A stretch of 64,000 nucleotides of DNA from Pholiota molesta (taxonomy: Eukaryota; Basidiomycota; Agaricomycetes; Agaricales; Strophariaceae). The stretch spans positions 372,001-436,000 of the forward strand of contig JACGCK010000003.1 in NCBI GenBank assembly GCA_014925825.1, given 5' to 3'. Shown here one piece after another: positions 11,404 to 23,249 of this stretch (position 1 is the first letter of the stretch; each line of letters begins with the position of its first letter). The notes under the pieces were generated by a model. That model was not told the origin of the DNA. It was given only the letters and a program-made list of their open reading frames with translations, and did no database searches. Made by a program: the position numbers and the translations under genes.

Positions 11404-12056
11404 ATGTATTCCGGCAAGCGTACAGATGTAGTCGATTTTGGTGGAGAAGTGGATTATTCCGACGTCAAATGGTTCCAAGATGCCCCTCCGCGACCTCCAA
11501 GGCATGGTACCGTACGTCGTTTTCTTCTCAGATTTTTATCGTTGACTTAATATCAGATGATCATAGCCCGCACACGCACACCAACAGCAAGAACAACCAC
11601 GTCATTCACACGTACCTCCGCCTCCACCACAACAGTACCACCCATCTTCCCGTGTGATCGATCAGAATGAAGGTTTTGAATACGCATTATCCGCTGCACC
11701 CAATGTCCTATACCAACGGTATAAACAATTCGGACAGGTAAGCCAGATCGCTGACATTTTTGAGATGACTACTTATCATCTGACAACAGCTCGGGGTTCT
11801 GGGATGGTGCTCAGAATTTAGTGAACTCATTGACAATCTTAAAGAATTGGGAGTCTCTGGAAATATGTTTGTCACAACACGAGAACAAGCACTCAAAGCA
11901 TGCGAGGAAATCTTGAAGCTAAAGATGGAGGATGTGAGGATGCAACTTGTTACCATGTATCTGTCGTCACAAGTAGCGAGGCTGCGCCGATTCTTGGACG
12001 CCGAACATGTGTGGACTGATTATCCCGATCCCTCATTCCCGCTAGAGCCCAAATAA
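11404..12056 (+). CDS. Conserved-looking hypothetical protein
   Basis: Three in-frame exons (11404-11511, 11567-11737, 11790-12056) give 181 residues. The N-terminal half is acidic and then Pro/Gln/His-rich, so probably disordered. From about residue 75 it becomes a compact, mainly helical region (YALSAAPNVLYQRYKQFGQ, then TREQALKACEEILKLK and YLSSQVARLRRFLDAE) with the even codon use of a folded domain. No catalytic motif is evident and I cannot name the family. It ends 287 bp before the 3' end of the large minus-strand gene that converges on it. Confidence 0.75.
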
Positions 12057-12342
12057 TTGTATTTTGTACCATCGTTTCTCTTCCATTGTGTAGGTTCGCT
12101 TGTTACCTTGTACTTAATAGATTTGGCCGAAATACAGCAGGTTTGTGTGCCCAAAACAACATTGATTCAACCAAAAGAAGTTCGAAAATGCGAGTCCATG
12201 ATGTACATTACACTACGAGTGGAATAGATATATAAGGTATACATAACAACAACCTAGAATTAAAATAATGACCAGGGTCTAACGCGACACCTCTGTCTAA
12301 GGCAAACTAACTACAGGGATAATAGTAAAGAGGCTGGCGTCC

Positions 12343-15300
12343 CTAATGGGCGGTTGTGATTCCGTTGTACTTGGTCCAATAGTCGGTTGAGTGTCTGTTG
12401 GTGGGTCTTAGTGTAGCTTTCTTCGGCTCGTAAGGTGACTCTCGCGGAGGCTCTGGAAGAGGATTGTTCAGCCCGGGACGTTCGCGGGTTATCGCGGCGG
12501 GCGGCGAGGTTCTATAATCCACAGGTGCAGGTTGATATGCTGGGTACGTGTGTTCATAAGGGTCGTAAGATGACATTAAGTCTGGAATGCTGGGTATCGA
12601 TGCAGGAGAGGAATAAATAATGGGTGGAGGGGCTGTGGGCATCGAGTGGTATATTTGGGCCCCAGTTCTGCCCTGAAAAGGAGTTGGGACGACGTAGGCT
12701 GTGTGACTGGAGCCGTAAATAGCGCTCTGGGTATTAGCATCGTCGCTTATGGAGCTGGTTGAGCCAGGGCCTGGAATAAAGTTCGTGGTAGGTGCGTTGG
12801 GTTCGAGTCCGTACATGCTGCGGGCTTTCCACAGCCGTTCCATTTCCCAGGACTCTTTGGCGCGCATAGCGTTCATCTCGGCAGCCGAAGGCAACTCAGA
12901 GGTTGGACGTGCGGTTAAAGAGGGTGCGCGCTCCAAACGAACAGGTGGTTGTTGATCTGAAGGCTGAATTTGGATAGCATATGGTCGATCAGCCTGGTAG
13001 GTGGAGGAGGAAGAGGTGTCCGCCGGTCTGTATTCAGATTTGCGTTCATGACGTTCCTCCCGCTTGCGACTGGATTTCTTGTCACTGCGCAGAGAGGATT
13101 CTTCAGCATGGCGCGAACTACGCTTGCCATGCGATCGACTCTTGGTAGGTTCCTCCGGATACTGTGCAGGCTGCTTGGATGTCCGATTTGAAGATCGATG
13201 GTAGTCAGTGGCATCGACCACTTCAGGCTTTGGTTTGGGCTCCTTCTTGGTTTCGCGTCGACTACTACTTGGTTCCTCTTTTGGTCTTTCGTAATCCTTG
13301 GGTTTCTCGTAATCTCTGGACTTCTGGTGATCTCTAGACCTGTCGTAATCCTTCGGCCTATCATAGTCCTTTGACCTGTCATTATCCCTGGCTCGTTCAT
13401 TGTTCTTGGTTCGTTCAGCATCCCTAGCTCTTTCAGCATCCCTAGCTCTTTCAGCATCCTTAGCTCGTTCAACCTCCCTAGCTCGTTCAACCTCCCTAGC
13501 TCGTTCAGCCTCCCTAGCTCGTTCAGCATCTCTAGCTCGTTCAGCATCCCTAGCTCGTTCAGCATCCCTAGCTCGCTCATAGTCTCTTGCGCGTTCAGAA
13601 TCCTTCGACTTTTGATACTCCTTCAACCGCTCATACTCCTTCGCCTGCTCGTAATCCCTAGACTTCTCATAGTCCTTACCCTTGTCGTACTCATGGGGCC
13701 TGTGCTCCGACCTGCGTTCCTGATCCTTCGACCGGTGCTCGCGTTCCCTGGGTTTCTGCTCAGGCTCCTGGTATTCGTAGTCCTTCGAGCGCCGTTCGTA
13801 GTCCTTGGACCTGCCCTCGTCCTTCGGGCGATACTCCTGGTCCCGAGAACGACGGTCGTAGTCTTTGTCCCGATGCTCGTGGTCTTTCGACCGCGACGAC
13901 TTCTCCCTGGTCCTACTTTTGGGCTCAACAGATTCGACGACCTCCCACTGCTGGCCTGCGGCGGTAATCGTCTGGCCCGAGGCATACACATGACCCGACG
14001 CGCTGCGCACCAGCTTGAAAGTCTCCGTCTGCCGGCTGGGTGATGGGCTGGTGGGCGAGGGATTATTGACAGGGGAAGTCCGAATAGGCGACAGGTGGTG
14101 CGCCTGCTTTCCTTCTTTACCCTCGTATATGCTCTTTGGCGGCAGAGATGGAGGGGCGGATTGATCAGGGGTCAACATCATGTCGCGTAGGTCATACGGC
14201 GTAGGTGGGTTCGCGAGCATAGAGGACGTTGAAAGCGGCGATGCGTCATAGGGCTGAACATAGTGCTGGGAATCGTCTTGGGAAGGGAAAGGTATCGCTG
14301 GCGATTTCGCATGGGAATGAGAAGGAGCAGGAGGGGCAAGAGCTGCAGCAGGCTCGGTACGCGAACGCACGCGTGCTGGCTTTGAATGATGGCGGCTCGA
14401 AGATGCCTCAGGCTGACGATCTCGCGCATCGCGATTGTGGTGTGAGCTAGACGAAGGCTGCGGTTGCGTCGCTGCTCGCTCATGCTTGCTCCTCTGAGCT
14501 GGCTCCGGCGAGCGAGTAGCCTTACGAGACGACGAGGACGGCTTCTGGGATATCGACGTCTTTTTGGGGGTCTCGTACATAGCGTATGATTGCAACACAG
14601 GAGGCGATTGTGTTCGACTACGATTAGCAGCGTCCTGCGACACAGGCGAGTCAGCGCTAGAAGGCGCAGGTCGCGTCTGAGACGAAGATCTTTTGGTCGG
14701 GGGCTCGTTCACAATTGGCGGGGGTGCGATGGTGGCCTCTGCCTTCGGTGGGTCGCGCGTGGTAACGTCCGTAGATCCAGAGGCCTTCCGTGGATGAGGG
14801 GGTCGTACTGGAGAAGATGACGAAGCTGGCTGTGGACTTTCATATGGAACTTGGGCAGGCACAGGCGGTGGTTTCGCAGGACTAGTATCAGGAGATGGGG
14901 TTTTAGAGATAGGAGGTGGCGGTAAGGGTTGCTCGACCATCTTTGGAGTATCAATCCGAGGCAAAGCCAACACTGAGAAGTTGGGAGTGGGTATCTGAGG
15001 AGGCGGCAAGGGCTTATCTAGATGTGGTCGTATCTCAGAAGCCACTGCTTGAGGAGGACTCTGAGGCAGGATAGAGGGCTCAGGTATTTGCTCAGGTTCG
15101 GAGAACTGGAACATGGATTGAGGTTTCTCTGGTGGTGCAGGTGCTCCGTCAGCAACTGAAGCGTCTTGATCATGGTCTGGTAAGTCAGGATTGGCGATTG
15201 TGAGCCTTCCCATTGAAAAAGGTGTGTCGAGAGACGATAACGAAATACGGTCTGCACTCGGCTTCGCTTCAACCGGCGGAGGTTCTGAAGCTTGGATGGG

Positions 15301-16831
15301 CTGCGGTTGAGGTTGAGGTGGTTCAAAAATAGAGGGAGGCGGAACCCGTTTCACAGATTCTGGTCGAGGTTTCTCTGGCGAGGATCGGCCAAAATCATGA
15401 GGAGGACCACTATATTCGCCATATCCTTTGGACTCTTGATTATTGACATTGGGCCAAAAGTCATCTCCAGTTCCACGATCATCCACAGATTTCCTGAGTA
15501 TACTGAATTTTTTTGCCAGACGATTAAGCATACTCCCTCGTTTCTCCTTTTTCGGGGTCGGTTGATACATAGCAGAGTTGGCAGGCGGAGGTGCTACAGA
15601 CATTCGCTTAGGTAATGACGTAGGGTTCAGGTCCTCTGCTGGCATATGCTCTATGGGAGTAGGTGCAGAAGCGGCCTTTACCATCTCAGGACGCGGAGGA
15701 GGAGGAGGAGGAGGATTGAACACGGCATCAGCTGTGGGAGTACGGCGTTTACTCAATTTCCGAGGTATTTGAATTTGGGGTGGTGGAGGCGCTAGATGTA
15801 CAGCAGACGTTGATTGGGACAAAGGGGAAGGGGTAACCGACATGTGCCGGCCTTGCATCGCCGTCATGCTAGCTCTCCTTGGTCGGCTGGGTATCTATAG
15901 TTCAACGTTAGTTAGAACCTTAGTGGTCTAATGAGCAGAAACGCACTTCATAAGCATCAGATGAATTTGCTATAGTCTGTCCCCAATCATAAGGTGACTG
16001 ATGATGCCAATTCTGACCCCAAGGATCAGTTAGATCAAGAAGGTCAACATTGTCTGGTGTGGTTTGGGACGTCTTGCGAGAGCGGGCCTTCGCGCCGTCG
16101 GCTACACGAGTTTGCGACGAGGTGGGCGTTGGTAAAGGCGAATCCGCAGGAGTTTTGCTCGGGCCTGAAGAATCATCCATACCATGATCCGGCGAAGACG
16201 ACGTGTGCATAGGAGGAAAAGAGGGGGAGAAAAATGTGGGTGGTCTCATTGAAGGGCGCTTTTGAGACGGAGGAATAAGGTGATGATTTTTGTACCAGCG
16301 CGGACCCATAGGATTGTGCAGGGGATAATTGACTTTGAATGTTGGAAGAGGCACGGCCGCCCACGCACCACCCTCCTTCCATGCCGGTGGCTTCTCTCTG
16401 GTGTCGACAATGACCGATCTCGAAGAAGCTAATTGGCGAGCTGCGGCATTGTGATTGACCTGCTCCTCCTCATTGGCCCCAGCATCGTTGTTATCTCTCT
16501 CCTGTAGATTGCCCTTGGATGGTATGCGGGGAAAGTCAGACGTTGTAGGAGGAAGGGGAGGTGTAGTTGTTGAACGTCTAATTGATCTGCGTGACCAGAA
16601 AGATGTGCCAGACTTTCGCTTTGATAGTTTGCGTTCTAGGGTGTCTCGTCGCTCCATGTCCTCGTAAAAAGCCTTGGAGTCTTCTGGGGTTGTTTCGTTG
16701 GAGGGCTCGGGACCTCGAGACTATAACACGTAAAATGCAGGGATATTTAACGTCAGTTGCGGAACACGGAAGCAGGGGTGATGCGGACTCGCCTCGTCCG
16801 CAACCAAAGCATGGCTGGGATGATACGCCAT
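12343..16831 (-). CDS. Very large disordered Pro-rich protein with Arg/Glu/Asp repeats
   Basis: A 3.5-kb frame (12343 to about 15891) is joined through a GTGCGT/TAG intron to an upstream exon ending near 15944, giving over 1,400 residues. The N-terminal exon contains YEDMERRDTLERKLSKRK. The middle has long polyproline stretches and many SP/TP sites. A stretch of about 230 residues is extremely charged (KDYERRSKD- and ERARDAERARD-type repeats). The C-terminus is Tyr/Pro-rich and ends in YWTKYNG plus a short tail. The 5' end is uncertain: the ATG at 16831-16829 needs either a GTTGCG donor or a different acceptor to keep frame, while ATG 16657 is the safest in-frame start. Low-complexity charged repeats suggest an RNA-binding or scaffold role, but no domain is recognised. 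Confidence 0.75.
13388..13600 (-). repeat. Tandem 18-nt repeats coding for ERARDA-like units
   Basis: About ten imperfect copies of an 18-base unit (on the + strand, variants of CCTAGCTCGTTCAGCATC) lie head to tail inside the large disordered protein. Because the unit length is a multiple of three, every frame on both strands stays open here, which creates spurious long frames such as one rich in Leu/Asn/Glu. Confidence 0.85.
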
Positions 16832-17398
16832 GGCCCCGGCGTCAAGAGTGGGGGAGGAGAAAGGCGGGGAACGGAGATGCACGCCAGTCCCAAGTTCAAC
16901 CATTCCACGCCAAGTTACTTAGTTAGTTCGTTCCCGTGTCGCACGGCACGTGCCGTCCTGTAGGCACGCACGCGAAACGTTCGGATCGCGCGTCAGCGCG
17001 TCGGCCTTTCAGCTCTCCATCATCTTCAACGATGAATAGCACTGCTCTCCTCCGTTAATTTTGTCGTCCCCGGCACTATTTTCTTCACCGCATATTCATC
17101 AGCGCTCCTGCAGGAAGTACCACTAATACCCCACATTCCGTGATCTGGCACCGCGTGTTCTCCACGCTGCCCGGTTCTCGCAGTACACGCCCCAATCCAT
17201 GCCAGCATGTCGCGTTTTAATAGACGATATAGAGCAATGTACATATGCAGCGACTCGGAAATAGTGGTGGCCGGACCAAGTTCAATTGGAGAGGCAGGCT
17301 TCGGACTGACAAGGCTTCGGAGTGTCATAGGTCCGATATGGATGATCGGGATTGGCTAATTGCCAAATCTGGGCTCTCTTCAACTTTTCCATCTTATC
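16832..17398. promoter_or_regulatory. Divergent promoter region, disordered protein and ADE5,7
   Basis: About 570 bp between divergent start codons. It is GC-rich near 16930-17010 with several CG-rich stretches and holds a G/A-rich block near 16845-16875. No gene is supported. It should carry the promoters of both neighbours. Confidence 0.5.
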
Positions 17399-20255
17399 AT
17401 GTCTGTCCGCATCCTGATCCTCGGTGCTGGGGGCAGGGAGCACGCGCTTGCATGGAAGCTCGCAAAATCACCCATTCTTGACCACGTTTACGTCTGTCCT
17501 GGAAATGCCGGAACGTCGCAGGAGCCCAAAACTTCTAATCTCGAAGATATCTCTCCCGATGATTTCCCTAGGCTTGTTGAATTTGCGTTGAAGAACGAGG
17601 TTCGTCTATAAAAATTCACATTCTCTGTTCTCAAAGTCCAAGTTTTTCTATAGGTCAAACTAGTTATTCCTGGTCCCGAGCAACCGTTAGTCGATGGCGT
17701 TGAAACTTTTTTCCGCAAGGGTGCGTGCGTCTTAACCATAACCTCAATGAGTAACCTCGTTAATGCTGGACTCCTAGTCGGTATCCCAGTTTTCGGACCC
17801 AGTGCACTGGCAGCCCGTATGGAAGGATCAAAGGCATTCTCCAAAGACTTCATGGCGCGGCACAACATCCCAACGGCGGAATACAAAACTTTCAAGTCAT
17901 CTGAAGTCGCGTCCGCCATCGAATATGTCAAGACCTGCGGCCATCGCGTAGTACTAAAAGCCAGCGGTCTGGCCGGTGGAAAAGGTGTCCTTATCCCTGA
18001 AACGACGGAGGAAGCTATCGCTGGTCTCAACGAAATCATGGTGGCAAATGTTTTCGGAGATGCAGGTCCGTGACACCATCCTATTTTTATACCTTCAGAG
18101 CTCAAGCAAAATTTAACAGGAAATGAGGTGGTCGTTGAAGAGCTGCTAACTGGGCCCGAAGTATCTGTTCTTGCGCTCTCCGATGGATACTCCATAGTCC
18201 CTCTTCCCCCGGCTCAAGACCACAAGCGTATCGGCGAAGGCGACACGGGACTGAACACGGGCGGGATGGGCGCCTATGCGCCCGCTCCTGTTGCAACCCC
18301 AGAGATCTTGGAGAGGATTATGCGAGAAACTTTGCGGCCAACAATCGATGGTATGAGAAAGGAAGGTACGGTCTTTCAGAATTGTTATCGTCGATATGAA
18401 GTATATATTAATTCCCGTGTCAGGATTCCCATTCGTGGGCACACTTTTCGTTGGATTCATGCTCACTCCTTCCGGGCCAAAAGTTCTCGAGTACAATGTT
18501 CGTTTTGGAGACCCCGAAACAGAGGCTCTCATGCTTTTGCTGAGCGACAGCGTTGACTTGGTTGCTCTGTTACTTGTGCGTTCATCGTTTTATTATCAAA
18601 GATTGCATCATCTGCTCACCGAAGACATATCTTAGGCTTGCGCCGAACATCGCCTCGACTCTATACCTGTAACCTTCAAAGATGGTGTCGCCGTCACAGT
18701 TATCCTGGCTTCTCAAGGCTATCCTGGAAGCTATCCCAAGGGCAAAACGATTACCATTAAAGCCGTCCCTACAAGTTCGTATACCAGCGCTTATTTTATT
18801 ACGTTGGGGTACTCAATGAGGGCACAGATGTCGTCGTTTTCCATGCTGGAACCAAAAATTCCGGCGAGGACGTCGTGACCGCTGGCGGTCGCGTCCTTGC
18901 CGTCACAGCCTACGCGCCAACATTAGCAGAAGCCTTGAAATCCGTCTATGAAGGTGTTGACCAAGTCAACTTCGAAGGCAAGACCTTCCGGCGCGACATT
19001 GCCCATCGGTAGCTATCACCGTCTCATCTCGTCCATCTTACTGAAAAAAGCTCAGGGCTTTGATGTCAACGGCTGCTGGACCCGCCGGCTTGACCTATGC
19101 GCAAGCCGGCGTGTCTGTCGATGCAGGCAACGCGCTCGTCGACGCGATCAAGCCCCTCGTGCGCGCCACATCCCGCCCAGGCGCCGACGTCGAGATCGGC
19201 GGATTCGGCGGCGTCTTTGACCTGAAGGCAACCGGATTCCAAGACCCCGTGCTGGTCAGCGGGACCGACGGAGTAGGCACAAAGTTGCGCCTTGCTGTGG
19301 ACTGCGGGATTCACGATCTCGTTGGTTAGTGATTCTTGACTTGTTTTTTAATGTTTGTTTTGCAGGACTCTGAACGGTATATAGGTATCGATCTGGTGGC
19401 GATGTCGGTAAACGATCTGCTGGTGCAAGGCGCTGAGCCTCTGTATTTCTTGGATTATTATGGCTGCAGCAAGCTCGATGTGCCCATCGCCACACAAGTC
19501 GTGAAGGGTATCGCTGAAGGCTGCAAGCAGGCCGGGTGTGCGCTGATCGGCGGAGAGACTGCAGAAATGCCCGGCATGTACCAACCAGGTTCGACAAAAT
19601 GTCTGTCAAATTGCCCTAAATCAACCTAAATAATTTCCCCCCATCCCCTGCAGGTGACTACGACCTCGCAGGCTTCGCCGTAGGAGCCGTCGAACGCAAC
19701 TTGATCCTCCCGCGACCCGACATCACTGCTGGAGACGTCCTCCTGGGCGTCGCCTCCTCAGGGCTGCACTCCAACGGGTTCTCCCTCGTCCGCAAGGTCA
19801 TCTCCGTCGCCGGGATCTCCTACTCGTCGCCCTGCCCGTGGAAGCCCGACGCCGAGCTCGGCCGCGTGCTGCTCGAGCCCACGCGGATCTACATCCCCCA
19901 GATCCTGCCCGTCGCGAAGCGCGGGCTGCTGAAGGGCATGTCCCATATCACCGGCGGCGGCTTCACCGAGAACGTCCCGAGGGTGCTGCCCAAACACCTC
20001 GGATGCTACATCGACGCCGCGACATGGGAGCAGCCGCCCGTGTTCCGCTTCTTGATGAAGCACGGGAACATCGCGCCGCTGGAGATGGCTAGGACATTCA
20101 ACAACGGCATCGGCATGGTCCTCATCGTGGCTGCGGACAAGGTCGACGAGGTCGTCGAAGCACTGAAAGGAGGCCCATCTGCTGTATACCGCATCGGAGA
20201 AGTCACAACAACACCGGGAGTGGAGATGAGGAATGTATTGACATGGGCGGCATGA
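17399..20255 (+). CDS. ADE5,7: Bifunctional GAR synthetase / AIR synthetase
   Basis: Cytosolic enzyme of de novo purine synthesis: the N-terminal half makes glycinamide ribonucleotide (PurD step), the C-terminal half aminoimidazole ribonucleotide (PurM step). Ten exons (17399-17599, 17654-17720, 17778-18065, 18120-18365, 18424-18575, 18636-18774, 18828-19008, 19056-19324, 19385-19588, 19654-20255) sum exactly to 782 residues, the usual fungal size. GARS motifs seen: [25 protein letters not shown] in the ATP-grasp, [11 protein letters not shown], and [10 protein letters not shown]. The AIRS half starts near residue 425, with [21 protein letters not shown] and [16 protein letters not shown]. 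The penultimate intron must end at the TATATAG acceptor to give HDLV-GIDL. The AIRS half is clearly more GC-rich than the GARS half. Confidence 0.97.
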
Positions 20256-20753
20256 TAAATATAGGGACGAGGTACAATAATGAGAGGCGCATAGCATTGC
20301 TATGAAATAAAAACAGACATAGACATGGGATAAATTTATGGATTTTATGTACTTATGGATGTATGGGATCACAGTCAGTGTGGAAAGCGTTAGTGCAAAG
20401 TGAACGACAAAAGCCCTCGGGAGATGTGTCTACAGAAAAACAGAAACACGATGATAAGAGCCTGCTGGAATTTTATGCTGAATATATGTGTAAGGGAGAT
20501 AGAGAGTGAGAGTGAGAGAGAAAGAAGGAGAGATAGAGATAAAAAAGCGAAAGCAAACACTGTAAATGCAAATATACAATCAGACAGAAAAGCAGAGTAG
20601 AAGAATAGATATAAATCAAATGGGTAAGCCAAAATAACCCCAAAGAATGTGCGCAATAAGTAAAGTGTAGATAGTAATCAACAAACCGAGCATCGAAAAA
20701 TCAAGAGGTCCATCCCTGCGTCGGATCCAGAGGATACGAGGGTGCGGACAGTT
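20256..20753. other. Intergenic region with purine-rich tract
   Basis: 498 bp between convergent genes. AT-rich with likely 3' ends of both; a G/A-only tract (see separate entry) dominates its centre. No credible coding frame. Confidence 0.5.
20490..20555. repeat. Imperfect (GA)n purine tract
   Basis: About 65 bases almost purely G and A on the + strand, made of GAGA and GATAGA units. It is a simple low-complexity tract that explains the Ser/Leu-rich false frame on the opposite strand. Confidence 0.75.
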
Positions 20754-23007
20754 TTAAGCGGACACAGAGACCTCCTTCGACACATCAGTCGTACCAGAGG
20801 TCGCCACCGCAGCAAAGGACAAGGGTGGGAGCTTGTTAACGGTGTTAACAGCAGCAGGCTGCTCCTGCTGAACAGGAGCAGGAATTTCGGTGGTGGCGGC
20901 ACCGTTAACACCATTAGCATCTGCCCGGAATTCCTGAAGAAAGATCAATAAGACATATGATCAAGGAGAGGAGAAGGGTTGCTTACCTTCGAGGGATTCC
21001 CTCGAGTGGGATCTGGGGTAGGTGCACGCGTGCTCGACTCCTTGCTGTCCTTGCGAGGGGCAGGAGCCTGCAGAACCTGAGCGGCCGTGGGGCCGTTGGG
21101 GACGCCATTAGCCAGGAATCCGTTGATCACGGGAGGGCGAGTCGGCGGTGTGGTCGCGCCCGCGAGGACGGGGAACTCGTCCGCGTTGGGGACACGCTGC
21201 TGATGCCTAAACGTCTGCGCCTTTTTATTATTCGCGTGGCCGTTAGGGCCAGCGTTGGGATGCTTGCCGCCCTGCTGGAATTTGGGACGGGTGCCGGCAT
21301 CGCTAGAGTGCGAGCGGCTCGAACCTTCGGCACCATTCTTCGGGCGTGGTTGATCCTGAAGAGGCGCGGAACGGGTGAATATGCCGACACTTTAACACAT
21401 GAAATCAGCCAATTACTCACATCACGGATCGACAAGTTGCCAAGCTTGGCTTCGAGGTTCTGGAAGCCGTTAGGACCATTCCCTTGAGCGCGAGGCCTCG
21501 GGGGCCAGCGCGCACGGGGGCGAATGGAAGATGAGGTGGAGGAGCTCCATTTTCAGGAAGAACATGAGGGAAACGGCATTCGTCACTAAAAAAAATCATA
21601 AACATGCACATTCATTAAGGATAGTAAAACCGACATACCCATTCTTGCAGCGGCCTGCAGGGAAAAATAGACAAGGTGGCTTACGCGCACTGAATGATGG
21701 GCGACGGCCCGCGCCGCGGCGGTGATTAAGTCCCTCACGATGGTTGGGATGGTTCGTGTGCATATTGTAATTTTCGGCATGAAGTCCTTCAGGCTTAACG
21801 CCGTTGACGGGATCGTAATTAATGTTGGCGGGCGGTGGTGGCATAGGATATGGTCCGGGAACTTCTTGATGCAGAGGGAAAGGTGGTACAGGTGAGGTGG
21901 AAGAATTATATAAGTTAGGATGAGGCTGAGGTCCAGAATTAGGGTGCGGTGCGTGGGAGTGCAGAGGGGGAAGAGGTGCGAGTGGAGGAATGGGCTGCAT
22001 GCCCATTGGTACGTGTCCAGGGTGAGGATAAATAGGAGGCGACATGTGTCCATAAGGACCGGAAGGCGGAGGAGGCGCGCCATTGGGGCTGAAGTGCCCC
22101 AGCGACGGCGAAATAACCTCCGAGGGCGTGCGCGCGTGCATAACGGGAGGTCCGGGAGGAGGAGACATGGGGGACATGGGGTGCGCGCCTGGCTGCTGTT
22201 GGAAAGGAGGGGGTGGTGGGTAGTATTGGGGGACGTATGAATTTCCCATGGGGTCATAGGGAGGGTATTGAGGTGGCATGGGGCCTTGGTAGTACGGTGT
22301 CTGAGGATGCGCAAACATGCACTGCGCGCCATAGCGGCACGCAGGGAAGTACCTGCATGGAATTAACCTTGCCACCTCAGGCGGAGGGAGATTGCTTGTG
22401 CCGTTGGGTGAAGCGTCACCGGATACCTGGGAAGGGGGGTAATAGGACCCTGCTTCGGTGACGGTCGAAAGTGAGGGGTTGATAGTCGGGTAGTAGGTGT
22501 AGGCATCAGGTGGGGGAGGTGGGTAGAAATGTTTTTCTTGATCCTCCGCGCCCGGATTGGCATAGACAGGCTGAGCGGGAATTTCAGCCGGAGCCACTCT
22601 GGATTGAGCGACGTGGAGAAGCTCGAGGATGGCGGGATTTGACGTGTATTGGTCTGGACGGCCTTGGCTGGATGCGTTGTTGGGATCGGCGCCTAGAGAA
22701 TTGAGAGGGATCAGATGGGCGGGATATGGAATGTCTGACGAGCGTACCTTTGTCCAATAGCGCTCTGACGATGTCGACATGGCCGTTCCTGACCGCCTCG
22801 ATGAGAGGGGTGGCGCCTGTGTGATCTGTTGCAAATAACAGGATGGGGAACAAAGGCGGTGAGCATGGCGGTGCAGAGACACAGCGCATCTGGAGCGTCA
22901 TCACGCGCACCTTTGAGCTCGATGTCAACGACAGCGGCGTCGTTCAAGACGTCCAGGGCCTTCTGGAGGTCGCCCTCTGAGCAGGCTTTCCAGAGCGAGG
23001 AGACCAT
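20754..23007 (-). CDS. Ankyrin-repeat protein with two CCCH zinc fingers
   Basis: Minus-strand multi-exon gene from ATG 23007-23005 to stop at 20754. The N-terminus (MVSSLWKACSEGDLQKALDV) and the next exon form ankyrin repeats, including the classic TPLIEAVRNGHVDIVRALLD. Two CCCH fingers follow: C-x5-C-x5-C-x3-H (CRYFPACRYGAQCMFAH) and, about 250 residues later, C-x7-C-x5-C-x3-H (CLFFPAGRCKNGDECRFPH), the second split by an intron at 21594-21639. Between them lies a Pro/Tyr/His-rich disordered stretch. The C-terminus is disordered and Asn/Ala-rich. CCCH fingers of this kind usually bind RNA, so a cytoplasmic mRNA-regulatory role is likely but inferred. Splicing of the last three exons is less certain. 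Confidence 0.85.
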
Positions 23008-23249
23008 TTGTATGGGTGGATGTAAGGGAGCGGGGGGCAAGAGTGAGATTCTCGAAAAACAGTTTCTGCGCCGGAGCAGTCGGAAAAGTTTGTGCAAAAA
23101 AAAATCAAAACCGTGGCAGAATCCTAGATCGATCTTGTGACGTACGTGACCTGGCCAGACACATGTCCCTCTTTAGTAATTGCTATCCCGGTCGTACCCT
23201 AGCTAGCTACACATCCGCGTCGTATATATCTCTCAAAGCGGCTCTCCGT

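Noticed and set aside
12780..12830. T-loop-like GGGTTCGAGTCC suggesting a tRNA
   Set aside because: It lies inside the coding sequence of the large protein and no acceptor stem or anticodon arm can be drawn.
12915..13580. Leu/Asn/Glu-rich 221-codon minus frame and Ser/Leu/Ala-rich + frames over the repeat
   Set aside because: They are other frames of the 18-nt repeats inside the large disordered protein; repeat units of a multiple of three keep all frames open.
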